This document shows positions 1 through 8,477 of a stretch of 64,000 bases of DNA, piece after piece. The notes under the pieces were generated by a model that searched no databases, was not told the DNA's origin, and was given only the letters and a program-made list of their open reading frames with translations. Every line of letters starts with the position of its first letter. Positions within the stretch are counted from its first letter, which is position 1. The position numbers and the translations under genes were made by a program. This DNA comes from an uncultured Eubacteriales bacterium (GTDB lineage Bacteria > Bacillota > Clostridia > Oscillospirales > UBA644): contig CAKSFN010000006.1 in the NCBI GenBank assembly GCA_934454405.1, positions 62,001 through 126,000 of the forward strand, read 5' to 3'.

Positions 1-289
1 TCTCCGCAAGTTTGAACACATATTCGAGTGCCGCCTGAAATGAGACAAACGAAGTGTCCGCTTCTATTCCTCTGCCGTATTCCAATATACTCTTGCTTAA
101 ATTTTCAAGGTTTTGGTTTGCGTTGCTTTCCACCCCCGTGAAGTAGATCGCTTTTTTACCGTCGAGAAATTTATTGATAAGCGCAGTTTTTCCGACGCGG
201 CGCCGCCCGTATATTACCGCAAGCTCAAATTTATCTGACGTATATAATCCTTCCAGAGCGTTCAACTCCCGCTCTCTTCCGATAAACAT
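1..289 (-). CDS. ATPase of the archaeal-type ATPase/DUF234 family, 5' part only
   Basis: The gene runs off the left edge; only the first 96 residues are in the window. The protein opens MFIGRERELNALEGLY and has a P-loop, YGRRRVGKTAL, at about residues 27-37, followed by the FTGVESNANQNLENLSK stretch. This is the standard start of the ATP-binding domain of the ATPase_2 (PF01637) proteins, which usually carry a C-terminal nuclease-like DUF234 domain. An AGAGGTG ribosome binding site lies 7 bases before the ATG. A strong promoter with a long dyad lies upstream, on the same strand. The cellular role of the family is not settled; it is often found as a solitary, mobile-looking gene. Family call is firm; function is not inferred. 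Confidence 0.85.
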   Translation of the reverse strand, partial: MFIGRERELNALEGLYTSDKFELAVIYGRRRVGKTALINKFLDGKKAIYFTGVESNANQNLENLSKSILEYGRGIEADTSFVSFQAALEYVFKLAE

Positions 290-328
290 ATTTGTTCACC
301 TCTGTTTTCAATCTGTCTTTATAAACAT

Positions 329-357
329 AGTATACCACGTTTTTATGATTTAGTCAA
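329..357 (-). promoter_or_regulatory. Promoter of the left-edge ATPase gene
   Basis: On the minus strand, TTGACT (352-357) and TATACT (329-334) are separated by exactly 17 bases. The -35 box lies inside the left arm of the long dyad at 349-387, so a protein bound to the dyad would block RNA polymerase. The rest of the 290-614 gap holds this dyad and the etfB promoter; no gene is seen there. Confidence 0.8.
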
Positions 358-417
358 GTACGATTTGCCAAATCGTATCTGACTAAATTATGATTTTGCA
401 AATCGTATCTGACTAAA
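349..417. repeat. Dyad plus direct copy of one arm, operator-like
   Basis: Bases 349-367 and 369-387 form an inverted repeat with 17 of 19 positions pairing around one central base. The right arm (CAAATCGTATCTGACTAAA) is repeated exactly, in the same orientation, at 399-417, giving a 30-base period. The left arm covers the -35 box of the ATPase promoter. The arrangement looks like a multi-site operator, but the binding protein is not identified. Hairpin formation in RNA is the alternative. Confidence 0.65.
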
Positions 418-522
418 CTCCCGATTTTATCCTTTGAGCGCCATATTTTCAATAATAGCCAAAACGCATAAACCTTATTTATGAATATTTAACGATATTG
501 CACATTCGGCGCATTTTCAATC

Positions 523-551
523 TTGCATTTATAGGAAATGTGTGATATAAT
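523..551 (+). promoter_or_regulatory. Promoter of the etfB-etfA-LDH operon
   Basis: TTGCAT (523-528) and TATAAT (546-551) have a 17-base spacer. Downstream, GATATAA occurs three times (about 544, 563 and 584) before the AGGAGGAG ribosome binding site at 597-604; whether these copies matter is unknown. Confidence 0.7.
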
Positions 552-614
552 CTTGTAGAATATGATATAACTCTTATACTTTAATGATATAACCTCAGGA
601 GGAGACTTCCGAAT

Positions 615-1403
615 ATGAATATCGTTGTGTGTGTCAAGCAGGTTCCCGGCACGACAAATGTTGCCGTTGACCCGGAAACGGGCACGCTCGTCCGCGACGG
701 CGTAGAGAGCAAGCTGAACCCTTACGACCTGTTTGCGCTGGAAACAGCATTTGAGCTGAAAGACCGCTGCGGCGGAACGGTTTCAACCGTGACCATGGGA
801 CCGCCTCAGGCGAAAGAAGCGCTTCTCGAAACCGTTTATATGGGCGCGGACAGGGGAGTGCTGATAAGCGACCGAAAGTTCGCGGGTGCGGACGTTCTGG
901 CGACGTCGTACACGCTTGTCGGCGGCATAAAAAAGCTTGATTGCGACCTTGTTATCTGCGGCAAACTGACAACGGACGGCGACACAGCCCAGGTCGGCGC
1001 GGAGATAGCCGAGCATCTCGGCTGCGCCCACGCGGCGAACGTCACGGAAGTGCTTGAAGTGACGGACGAAACGATAACCGTCCGTATGAATCTCGAAACC
1101 TCCACGCAGGTTCAGCGTATGCGTCTGCCGTGCCTTATCTGCGTTGACAAGGACATAAACTCGCCCCGTCTGCCGTCCTGCAGGCGCAAATGGCAGACCG
1201 ACGAGGAAAAACAGATAAGCGTGCTGACGTTTGAAGATATGGAGGACCGCGACCCCGCGCATTACGGGCTTGCGGGCTCACCCACGCAGGTCGATAAGAT
1301 ATTCCCGCCCGAAAAAAACGAGAACAAAGAGATTTTCGAAGGCACTTCCTCCGAACTTGCGGACGGCATCTTCGGGCTTTTGAAAACAGGCAAATTTATA
1401 TAA
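615..1403 (+). CDS. etfB: Electron transfer flavoprotein beta subunit of the lactate dehydrogenase complex
   Basis: A 262-residue EtfB with the usual start MNIVVCVKQVPGT, the internal GKLTTDGDTAQVG segment (about 117-129, nucleotide-binding loop region) and the LETSTQVQRMRLPCL region. It pairs with EtfA and carries electrons between FAD groups in the cytoplasm. A perfect AGGAGGAG site precedes the ATG. It is followed 13 bases later by etfA and then by an FAD-dependent 2-hydroxyacid dehydrogenase. This order matches the Etf-linked lactate dehydrogenase of anaerobes (LctB-LctC-LctD of Acetobacterium), in which ferredoxin oxidation drives NAD reduction by lactate. The bifurcating mechanism is inferred from gene order and from the extra Fe-S site in EtfA. 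Confidence 0.93.
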   Translation: MNIVVCVKQVPGTTNVAVDPETGTLVRDGVESKLNPYDLFALETAFELKDRCGGTVSTVTMGPPQAKEALLETVYMGADRGVLISDRKFAGADVLATSYTLVGGIKKLDCDLVICGKLTTDGDTAQVGAEIAEHLGCAHAANVTEVLEVTDETITVRMNLETSTQVQRMRLPCLICVDKDINSPRLPSCRRKWQTDEEKQISVLTFEDMEDRDPAHYGLAGSPTQVDKIFPPEKNENKEIFEGTSSELADGIFGLLKTGKFI

Positions 1404-1416
1404 GGAGGACGGCGAA

Positions 1417-2613
1417 ATGATATCTTTGAAAATAAACAACGCGCTCGTCACTCCGCTTGCGGCGGAAGCGCTTATAAAAGTCTGTCCGTTCTCTGCCATT
1501 ACATACGAAAACGGAGCGCTTGACATCGGCGCCGGCTGCCGTATGTGCAAACTTTGCGTCAAAAAAGGTCCCGAGGGCGTTGTTTCGCTTGTCGAGACCC
1601 ACGACGAGCTTGTGGATAAATCGCTCTGGAACGGTGTTTGCGTTTACGCGGAAGCCGAGGAAGGAACTCTCCACCCCGTCACATTTGAACTCATCGGCAA
1701 AGCCCGCGAGCTTGCGGCTGTGACAAAACACGAGGTCTATGCGCTGCTTATCGGTCACAACACCGAAAAGAACGTCAAAGCGCTGCTCGAATACGGCGTT
1801 GACCGCGTTTATGTTTATGATTATCCCGAATTTGAGGATTTCCTGATCCTTCCTTACGCGAACGCTTTCGAGGACTTCATCGAGCGTGTCAAGCCCTCGT
1901 CCGTTCTCGTCGGCGCGACCAATGTCGGACGCTCTCTCGCGCCACGTATCGCCGCCCGTTTCAGAACGGGGCTGACAGCGGACTGCACCGTGCTTGAAAT
2001 GTACGAAAACACAGACCTTGTTCAGATACGCCCTGCGTTCGGCGGCAACATTATGGCAAAGATACTTTGTCCGAAGACCCGTCCGCAGCTCTGCACGGTA
2101 CGTTACAAGATTTTCTCCGCGCCCGAAAAGACCGAGCCTCACGGCGAAGTTTTCAAAATGGAACTCGCGCCCGAAAAAAGAGAAACGACGACCGAGGTTC
2201 TCGAAGTCATAAAAAAAGCGAAAGAAAAGGATATATCCGACGCGGAAATAATCGTTGCCGCGGGCAGGGGAATAAAAAAAGAAGAAGATTTTGAGCTTGT
2301 CCGCCGCCTCGCCGACCTTCTCGGCGCGGAAATCGCCGGAACACGCCCGATAATCGAGCTCGGCTGGCTTGACCCCAAGCGTCAGATAGGGCTTTCGGGC
2401 AGAACAGTCAAGCCCAAGCTGATAATAACCGTCGGCATCAGCGGCGCCGTTCAGTTCGCGGCGGGCATGAAAAGCTCCGACCGCATAATCGCGATAAACT
2501 CCGATCCTGCCGCTTCCATATTCAATATCGCGCATTACGGCTTTGTAGGCGACCTTTACGAAATTATGCCCAAACTCATCGAAAAAATCGCGGAGGAAAA
2601 ACAAAATGTATAA
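1417..2613 (+). CDS. etfA: Electron transfer flavoprotein alpha subunit with N-terminal Fe-S site
   Basis: A 398-residue EtfA, longer than the simple form because about 60 residues precede the usual domain. That extension holds C23-P24 and C41-x2-C44-x2-C47, a ferredoxin-like set that could ligate one [4Fe-4S] cluster. The Etf alpha domain begins near WNGVCVYAEAEEG. The C-terminal FAD domain has GLSGRTVKPKLIITVGISGA and INSDPAASIF. EtfA proteins with a ferredoxin-type N terminus are known from caffeyl-CoA reductase and Etf-lactate dehydrogenase complexes. An AAGGAGG site precedes the start, and the gene overlaps the dehydrogenase by eight bases, so translation is probably coupled. Confidence 0.93.
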   Translation: MISLKINNALVTPLAAEALIKVCPFSAITYENGALDIGAGCRMCKLCVKKGPEGVVSLVETHDELVDKSLWNGVCVYAEAEEGTLHPVTFELIGKARELAAVTKHEVYALLIGHNTEKNVKALLEYGVDRVYVYDYPEFEDFLILPYANAFEDFIERVKPSSVLVGATNVGRSLAPRIAARFRTGLTADCTVLEMYENTDLVQIRPAFGGNIMAKILCPKTRPQLCTVRYKIFSAPEKTEPHGEVFKMELAPEKRETTTEVLEVIKKAKEKDISDAEIIVAAGRGIKKEEDFELVRRLADLLGAEIAGTRPIIELGWLDPKRQIGLSGRTVKPKLIITVGISGAVQFAAGMKSSDRIIAINSDPAASIFNIAHYGFVGDLYEIMPKLIEKIAEEKQNV

Positions 2614-3997
2614 TAAGGTGACAGACAGCGACATCGAATTTCTCCGCGCCGCGACCTCTCCCGACCGTGTGCTTGTCGGCGATGAGATAAGCGAGGATTA
2701 CAGCCACGACGAGCTTGCAGGCGTCAAAGCCATGCCCGAAGTCCTCGTCCGCGTGCTTTATACCGAAGAGGTTTCAAAAATAATGAAACACGCGTACGAA
2801 CGCAATATCCCCGTCGTTGTCCGCGGCTCGGGTACGGGGCTTGTCGGCGCGTGCGTCGCGATAAACGGCGGAATTATGATAGAAACCGCCTTTATGAACA
2901 AGATACTTGAACTTGACACGGAAAACCTCGCCGTCACCGTTCAGCCCGGCGTCCTGCTTATGGAGCTTGCCGCATTCGTCGAAGAGCACGACCTGTTCTA
3001 TCCGCCCGACCCCGGTGAAAAAAGCGCGACGATAGGCGGCAACATCAGCACCAACGCAGGCGGAATGCGCGCCGTAAAATACGGCGTCACACGCGATTAC
3101 GTCCGCGGTCTTACCGTAGTTCTTCCCAACGGCGAAATCGAAACGTTCGGCGGCAAAGTCGTCAAAAACAGCGCCGGTTACAGCCTCAAAGACCTTATCG
3201 TCGGCTCGGAAGGCACTCTTGCCGTTGTGACGGAAGCAATTTTGAAACTCGTTCCTCTCCCCAAAAAGAGCGTGTCGCTTCTCGCTCCGTTCCCGAGCAT
3301 AGACATGGCGCTTGAAGCCGTGCCCGAAATAATCAAGTCGAAAGCGTCGCTTACCGCAATAGAATTTATGGAGCGCGACACAATACTTTTCGCCGAAGAA
3401 TATCTCGGCAAAAAATTCCCCGACAAAAGCGGCGTTGCGTACCTGCTCCTGACCGTTGACGGCAATATGCCGCTCGCGGTCAACGCGGAGATCGAAAACG
3501 TCGCCCGTCTCTGCGTGGATATGGGCGCGCTCGACGCGTTTATCGTGGACACCGATGAGCGTAAAAATTCCGTCTGGTCAACGCGCGGCGCTTTCCTTGA
3601 AGCGATAAAGGCGTCTGCCGGCGAAATGGACGAGTGCGACGTCGTCGTGCCCCGCAACCGCGTCGCGGATTTTATCAAGTATACGCATAAGATAGCGGAA
3701 GAACTTGCCATACGCATTCCGAGCTTCGGGCACGCGGGCGACGGCAACTTCCATGTTTATATCTGCCGCGACGACCTATCCAAGGAAGAGTTTGAGAAAA
3801 AACTCGCGATAGCGTTCGAGCGTATGTACCGCAAAAGTTACGAACTCCGAGGCCTCGTCTCGGGCGAACACGGCATAGGCTACGCAAAAAAATCGTTTAT
3901 GGCGGAACAGTACGGCGCGACTCAGGTCGAAATAATGCGCGGCATAAAGCGCGCCTTCGACCCCAAAAACATTCTGAACCCCGACAAGGTTATCTGA
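2606..3997 (+). CDS. lctD: FAD-dependent lactate dehydrogenase (GlcD/LctD type)
   Basis: A 463-residue FAD-linked oxidoreductase of the GlcD family. The N-terminal FAD-binding domain has GSGTGLVGACVAINGG (about residues 74-89) and PGEKSATIGGNISTNAGG (about 136-153). The C-terminal oxidase domain has SFGHAGDGNFHVY, with the catalytic-type histidines, and SGEHGIGYAKK near the end. The family oxidises D-lactate, glycolate and similar 2-hydroxyacids to 2-oxoacids. Because etfB and etfA lie directly upstream and overlap it, lactate to pyruvate with electrons passed to Etf is the likely reaction; PFOR at 50.5 kb could use the pyruvate. Substrate is inferred from context, and glycolate is the main alternative. 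Confidence 0.85.
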   Translation: MYNKVTDSDIEFLRAATSPDRVLVGDEISEDYSHDELAGVKAMPEVLVRVLYTEEVSKIMKHAYERNIPVVVRGSGTGLVGACVAINGGIMIETAFMNKILELDTENLAVTVQPGVLLMELAAFVEEHDLFYPPDPGEKSATIGGNISTNAGGMRAVKYGVTRDYVRGLTVVLPNGEIETFGGKVVKNSAGYSLKDLIVGSEGTLAVVTEAILKLVPLPKKSVSLLAPFPSIDMALEAVPEIIKSKASLTAIEFMERDTILFAEEYLGKKFPDKSGVAYLLLTVDGNMPLAVNAEIENVARLCVDMGALDAFIVDTDERKNSVWSTRGAFLEAIKASAGEMDECDVVVPRNRVADFIKYTHKIAEELAIRIPSFGHAGDGNFHVYICRDDLSKEEFEKKLAIAFERMYRKSYELRGLVSGEHGIGYAKKSFMAEQYGATQVEIMRGIKRAFDPKNILNPDKVI

Positions 3998-4031
3998 TTG
4001 TTTCGGCTCTCAAAAAAAATATTTACCCGAA

Positions 4032-4073
4032 GGGGCTGTAAAAAGCGCAGGTTTTTACGGCTCCTTTTGTTTT
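4032..4073 (+). terminator. Terminator of the etf-LDH operon
   Basis: A long stem begins GGGGCTGTAAAAA and returns with GTTTTTACGGCTCC, followed by a T-rich run at 4065-4073. It belongs to a family of very similar hairpins also seen near 18.8, 20.2, 37.2 and 43.1 kb. Confidence 0.85.
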
Positions 4074-4088
4074 ATGCCCGTTCGATTA

Positions 4089-4117
4089 TTGACATTCAAC
4101 CGAATAAATGCTATAAT
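4089..4117 (+). promoter_or_regulatory. Promoter of the lipoprotein-clostripain operon
   Basis: Consensus TTGACA (4089-4094) and TATAAT (4112-4117) with a 17-base spacer. The leader to the start codon is about 170 bases; I see no clear riboswitch in it. Confidence 0.85.
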
Positions 4118-4292
4118 TATATCGGTATATCGGCTGTCGATTCTTTTTTCGGCAGCCCGAAAACTTTCCGCGACGGGGGAGAACAGTTTTCGCGGAGCGG
4201 ATTCTGCCGCGGCGAACGTTCCCGACGGCGTTTCCGCCGCATATAAAAAGAAAAAAATAAAAAACATAAAAAGAGACAAAAGAGGTTTAAAA

Positions 4293-6572
4293 ATGAGCAA
4301 ACACTTTACACAGGCGGTCGCCGTTATCCTTGCGGCGGTTATGCTTCTCGGCGTGATGGGCGGATGCTCTTCGCAGACAACGGATAACTCTGTTTCAGGC
4401 ATTTTCAGCGACGTGATTTCCGTTGCCGACGACGCGAAGGGAATAGATACGACCGTTTCCCTGAAAAATATGAAATTCGCGGACACCGTTTCCGCGGAAC
4501 AGGTAAAACTCGGCGGCGCATTTGCGGAAATGACGCTCCGAACCGTTGAACGCAAGAGCGATACCGAGGTCAAAGTAGTTGCCGACGGCGCGCTTGTCTC
4601 AAACGAAAAATCAGGTTCTGTCTCATTCTCGGCAGATGCCGTGATTGAAGAAAAAGCCCCCGAACAGGAAAATCTGACCGACGAAGAAAAAGCTGCAAAA
4701 GCGGAACTTGAAGCCGCCGAAAAGGACGCGTTTCCGTATTCCGTCACGATAACCGTGGCGCGTCCGAAAGCGGAAGTCATAATCGAAAACACGGATAATA
4801 AGAACGCCGCGGTCACCGTAAAACTCACGGACGAAACGTTCAAAAACAACATCACCCCCGAATCTTTCACCGTAACGGTAGGAGAAAAAACGCTCTCCGT
4901 CGCATCCGCCGAAAGAAAAGACGACGCAAGCTGTCTTTTAACATTTGCCGAAAACGCAAACGACGCGTTTGCCGCGCTTGGAGACGGAACTCTTCTCATC
5001 GCCGCAGATGCACTTGTCGGCGGCAAAGAGTTGAACGGCTCATTCACCGTTTATGACGCGGTGCTTTCCGCGAAAGTGGACTTTGTCGAAGAACAGGACG
5101 ACGGGTTTGTTGTAACGACCGTTATCCGCGTAGCGAACGGAACGTTTGCGGATATCGACGCCTCCTCGGTAACAGTCAGCGGAGATCTCGGTGAAACGCT
5201 TTCTTTCGAAAAAACTTCCGCAAACGAACTGACGCTGAAAAATACCGTGAAAAAAGACGGCGCGACGCTTGAAAACATCGAGATAGAAGCGACTGTTTCG
5301 ATAAAGGGCGTATATGCGAAAACGCTCTGGGGCGCAGAAAAATCAGATGCCGAAATCAGCCTTGACTATCACGCGACGGAGGAAAAAAAGGAACTTCTCG
5401 CCGTTGAAACAAGCCTTGTTTTCGACCTTATAAAAACCGGAATTGAGGCGCTTGCGACCGAGGCGGGTTCTGTCGGCGCAAAGCGTATATTCTCGTTTAT
5501 CGACGAAGACTCGTTCGAGGACGAGACCGCAAAAGAGTTGAGCAAACTGAACGAGTATCTCAGGTCCATGGACGCAAAGTGGACGGCTGCTCTCAGCGAA
5601 CTGAATCTCCAACTCTCCATAATGTCCGACAAACTCGGCAAAAACGATTGCAGCCGCGCGCTTGACGATTTTGACACTCTGGCAGACAGAATTCGTTCTC
5701 TTGTTCTGCACCTCGAAAACAAGAAAAAGGCTGTTGACAGCGCGAAAAAAGGCACGCCCGAATACGAAAAGGCGGCGGCTGAATATGTCAAAGCGGTTGA
5801 AAAGGAAAGCAGTAAAATATATACGGAAGCGCATCTTCTCGGCAGCAAGATACTTTCGGGCTCGGCGGGACTCACTTCCGGTATTATCGGAACTTATGAC
5901 GAAATGCTTTCTTACATATACAATTTCGACGTTCAGACATACGATTTGAAAGAGAGTTTCCGCGTATTCGTTCTTTCGCTTTATCTTGAAGCGTATGACG
6001 AAGCGGTTCTCTATTACGAACTGACCGACCCCGAAAACCAACTGCTCCGCGACCTGAAAAGCCAGATAACCAAACTTAATGCCGCCATGAAGAACATAGA
6101 AGTGGTTCGCCGCGCGGATAAGGACGATTACGTTTACTGCTACGCTCTCGGCAAAGAAATGAAACGCTTTGTCGATGCGAGGTACTCTGACGACAAGGAT
6201 TACACGCTTGACGAGGCAAAAGTGCTCAATATGGCAAAACGCGCCGAAAGCCGCGGAACAACGCTTCGCGCCGACCTTGAAAAAAGCGGATTTTACTCCG
6301 TCAGCAGACGCAAAAACAGAGACGGTATTGGATACGACAAACTTTGCTTCAAAATAGAAAATCACAAGGAATTCTCCAAAAAGACGAGAGAATGGTGGAC
6401 TTTGACGTCAAGAATAAACATCGACACGCACGAGGTTGAGAAAAACGTCAAAACATATTATCAAAAAGATGAACGCAGCGGCTTCAACGCCTTCTTCGGC
6501 ATCGACCAGTGGGATCAGACCGAGTGCTGGGGCCCATACAAGGTTGCAGGCTTTGCTATACTCGGCAAATAA
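4293..6572 (+). CDS. Large secreted lipoprotein, function unknown
   Basis: The start at 4293 is chosen because AGAGG lies 7 bases upstream and a lipoprotein signal follows at once: hydrophobic residues 7-22, then VMGGC with the lipidated cysteine at 25. The product is 759 residues. The first half reads as several repeated beta-sandwich-like stretches rich in Thr, Val, Glu and Lys (for example KNMKFADTVSAEQVKLGG and later EDGFVVTTV-type strands). The second half, from about residue 370, is helical and charged with likely coiled-coil segments. I do not recognise a named domain. It is co-transcribed with a clostripain-type lipoprotein that starts at the base after its stop codon, so the two may act together at the cell surface, for example as protease and partner or substrate. 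Confidence 0.75.
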   Translation: MSKHFTQAVAVILAAVMLLGVMGGCSSQTTDNSVSGIFSDVISVADDAKGIDTTVSLKNMKFADTVSAEQVKLGGAFAEMTLRTVERKSDTEVKVVADGALVSNEKSGSVSFSADAVIEEKAPEQENLTDEEKAAKAELEAAEKDAFPYSVTITVARPKAEVIIENTDNKNAAVTVKLTDETFKNNITPESFTVTVGEKTLSVASAERKDDASCLLTFAENANDAFAALGDGTLLIAADALVGGKELNGSFTVYDAVLSAKVDFVEEQDDGFVVTTVIRVANGTFADIDASSVTVSGDLGETLSFEKTSANELTLKNTVKKDGATLENIEIEATVSIKGVYAKTLWGAEKSDAEISLDYHATEEKKELLAVETSLVFDLIKTGIEALATEAGSVGAKRIFSFIDEDSFEDETAKELSKLNEYLRSMDAKWTAALSELNLQLSIMSDKLGKNDCSRALDDFDTLADRIRSLVLHLENKKKAVDSAKKGTPEYEKAAAEYVKAVEKESSKIYTEAHLLGSKILSGSAGLTSGIIGTYDEMLSYIYNFDVQTYDLKESFRVFVLSLYLEAYDEAVLYYELTDPENQLLRDLKSQITKLNAAMKNIEVVRRADKDDYVYCYALGKEMKRFVDARYSDDKDYTLDEAKVLNMAKRAESRGTTLRADLEKSGFYSVSRRKNRDGIGYDKLCFKIENHKEFSKKTREWWTLTSRINIDTHEVEKNVKTYYQKDERSGFNAFFGIDQWDQTECWGPYKVAGFAILGK

Positions 6573-8396
6573 ATGACTGAAAAAATCAAAAAACTTTTCG
6601 CGCTTGTTCTTGCGCTTGTGTTGTTCGGCGGAACGGTCGCCTGCAAAGGCGGCGAACAAAGCGGCACGGACGGCGCGAAGACCGATGCGGAAATCTCGGA
6701 TTTCACGCTGCTTGTCTATATCTGCGGCAGCGACCTCGAACAAAAACGCGGCGCGGCAACGGCAAATATTGCCGAAATGCTGTCGGCGGATATTCCCGAC
6801 GGGGTGAACGTAATTCTCCAGACAGGCGGCTCTTCAAAATGGAGAAATTTCGATATCCCGTCCGACAGGTCGAACCGCTACGCCGTCAAAAACGGGACGC
6901 TTGAACTTATAGAGTCGAATCCGCCCGTCAATATGGGCAGCGAGCGCGCCTTTTCGGATTTTTTGAAATTCGGACTTGAAAAATATCCTGCGGAACAGAC
7001 CGCCGTGATTTTCTGGAATCACGGCGGCGGTTCCGCTGTCGGCGTCTGCTCGGACGCGCTGAACGGCAACGATTTTCTCACTCTTTCGGAAATCTCGTCC
7101 GCGCTTGAAAGCGTCGGACTGCAAAAGAAACTCGCATTCGTCGGCTTCGACGCGTGCCTTATGGCAAATTACGAAACCGCGCGTATTCTTGCGCCTTACG
7201 CCGAAAAAATGATAGCGTCCGAAGAACTCGAACCCTCAGGCGGCTGGGATTGGAAGAAAACGCTTGAAAATCTTTCCGACCCGACGGAGATTGCGAAAGG
7301 CTACGCCGAAAAGAACGCCGATACGGATTATTACACCGTGTCCGTAATTGACCTCGAAAAATTCGATATCGTCGAAGACCTGTTTGCGCGTATTGTCGAA
7401 AAGATAGGACGCGGAGAGAAAAACCTGATCGCCCGCGCCGCATATTACGCGCAGGGCTTCGGTTCTTCGTCCGGCAAAGGCGATGCGGGAGACCTTTACG
7501 ACCTCTGCGGCGTTGCGGACTATCTCGACCTTGAATACGACCTTTCGGACTGCGTGACCTGCTTCAACGGCGCCGCTCGGGCGGACGCGGGCGGATTGAG
7601 TTTTTATTTCCCCGTCGGCAGCCAAAAGTATATGGAGGCGTATACGAACGGCATCGCAACTCCCGCTTACGGCGATTTTCTGAAAAAATATTTTTCCTCG
7701 GGCAACGCGGCGCGAATCACGTTTGAAAACCTCGGCGAGGTCAGAAACGGAAAACTGTGGTTCGCCGTCACTCCCGAATCCGAAAGCATTGTCTGCTCCG
7801 TTCGGTACGCGCTTTACCGCATCGACCTTCAAAGCATTTTGCAGGGCAAGGATAAAATGCGGGGCGTGGGGGTCGACACCGACGTGACCGGAAACGGGCA
7901 CGAATACGCCGTCAATTTCGTCGGAAACTGGGTGTTTCTGAACGGCTGTCAGTTAAACAGTGACGTTGTTGACGAAACGGAAAGCCATACTTTTTATTCT
8001 TCCGTTATCAGGATAAACGGCGCGCTTTCGTATCTGCTGTTTACCTTTGACAAAAATTCCCGTGAAATAAGCCTTTCAGGCTATGTAAACGCCGATTCCG
8101 GGATCGACCGCATTGAACCTCTCAAAGACGGCGACGTGATAACGGTGATGTACGATGTTTTTTCGGACGATTGGCAAAGCGACTCCTTCATCGAGGGCGA
8201 AACATTTGAATATTCGTCCGCCGAAATGCAGCTCTCGATAGGTAGACTTGACAACGCCGTCTACATCTTTCAGGCGCTCGTGACCGATATCTACGGCAAA
8301 ACATATCCCACAAACTTCGCGCTTGCCGTTATGACCGACGGCAATCTCGAAATAACCGACATCATCGAAAACGACGCAAATCCTGACGATGAATAA
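6573..8396 (+). CDS. Clostripain-family (peptidase C11) lipoprotein
   Basis: A 607-residue protein with a lipoprotein signal ending GGTVAC (Cys24). The C11 domain carries LLVYICGSDLE (about 46-56), the catalytic histidine in WNHGGG (His150) and the catalytic cysteine in FDACLMA (Cys195), in the normal spacing. C11 enzymes cut after Arg or Lys and often self-process. The last 200 residues look like beta-rich domains that may bind substrate. The ATG follows the upstream stop codon directly (TAAATG), with no separate strong ribosome binding site, so translation is probably coupled to the upstream lipoprotein. Residues needed for catalysis are intact; substrate is unknown. Confidence 0.88.
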   Translation: MTEKIKKLFALVLALVLFGGTVACKGGEQSGTDGAKTDAEISDFTLLVYICGSDLEQKRGAATANIAEMLSADIPDGVNVILQTGGSSKWRNFDIPSDRSNRYAVKNGTLELIESNPPVNMGSERAFSDFLKFGLEKYPAEQTAVIFWNHGGGSAVGVCSDALNGNDFLTLSEISSALESVGLQKKLAFVGFDACLMANYETARILAPYAEKMIASEELEPSGGWDWKKTLENLSDPTEIAKGYAEKNADTDYYTVSVIDLEKFDIVEDLFARIVEKIGRGEKNLIARAAYYAQGFGSSSGKGDAGDLYDLCGVADYLDLEYDLSDCVTCFNGAARADAGGLSFYFPVGSQKYMEAYTNGIATPAYGDFLKKYFSSGNAARITFENLGEVRNGKLWFAVTPESESIVCSVRYALYRIDLQSILQGKDKMRGVGVDTDVTGNGHEYAVNFVGNWVFLNGCQLNSDVVDETESHTFYSSVIRINGALSYLLFTFDKNSREISLSGYVNADSGIDRIEPLKDGDVITVMYDVFSDDWQSDSFIEGETFEYSSAEMQLSIGRLDNAVYIFQALVTDIYGKTYPTNFALAVMTDGNLEITDIIENDANPDDE

Positions 8397-8427
8397 AAGA
8401 ATGTTTGTATTTTTTTCGCGTAAACTA

Positions 8428-8456
8428 TTGACATTATAACGGTTTACCGTTATAAT
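8428..8456 (+). promoter_or_regulatory. Promoter with a perfect 11-base palindrome between -35 and -10
   Basis: TTGACA (8428-8433) and TATAAT (8451-8456) are 17 bases apart. Bases 8433-8443 (ATTATAACGGT) and 8446-8456 (ACCGTTATAAT) are perfect inverted copies around TT, filling the spacer and the -10 box. This is an ideal place for a repressor. The HTH protein encoded just downstream is the obvious candidate, which is an inference from position. Confidence 0.85.
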
Positions 8457-8477
8457 GGTCGTAGGGGGAATGAAAAA

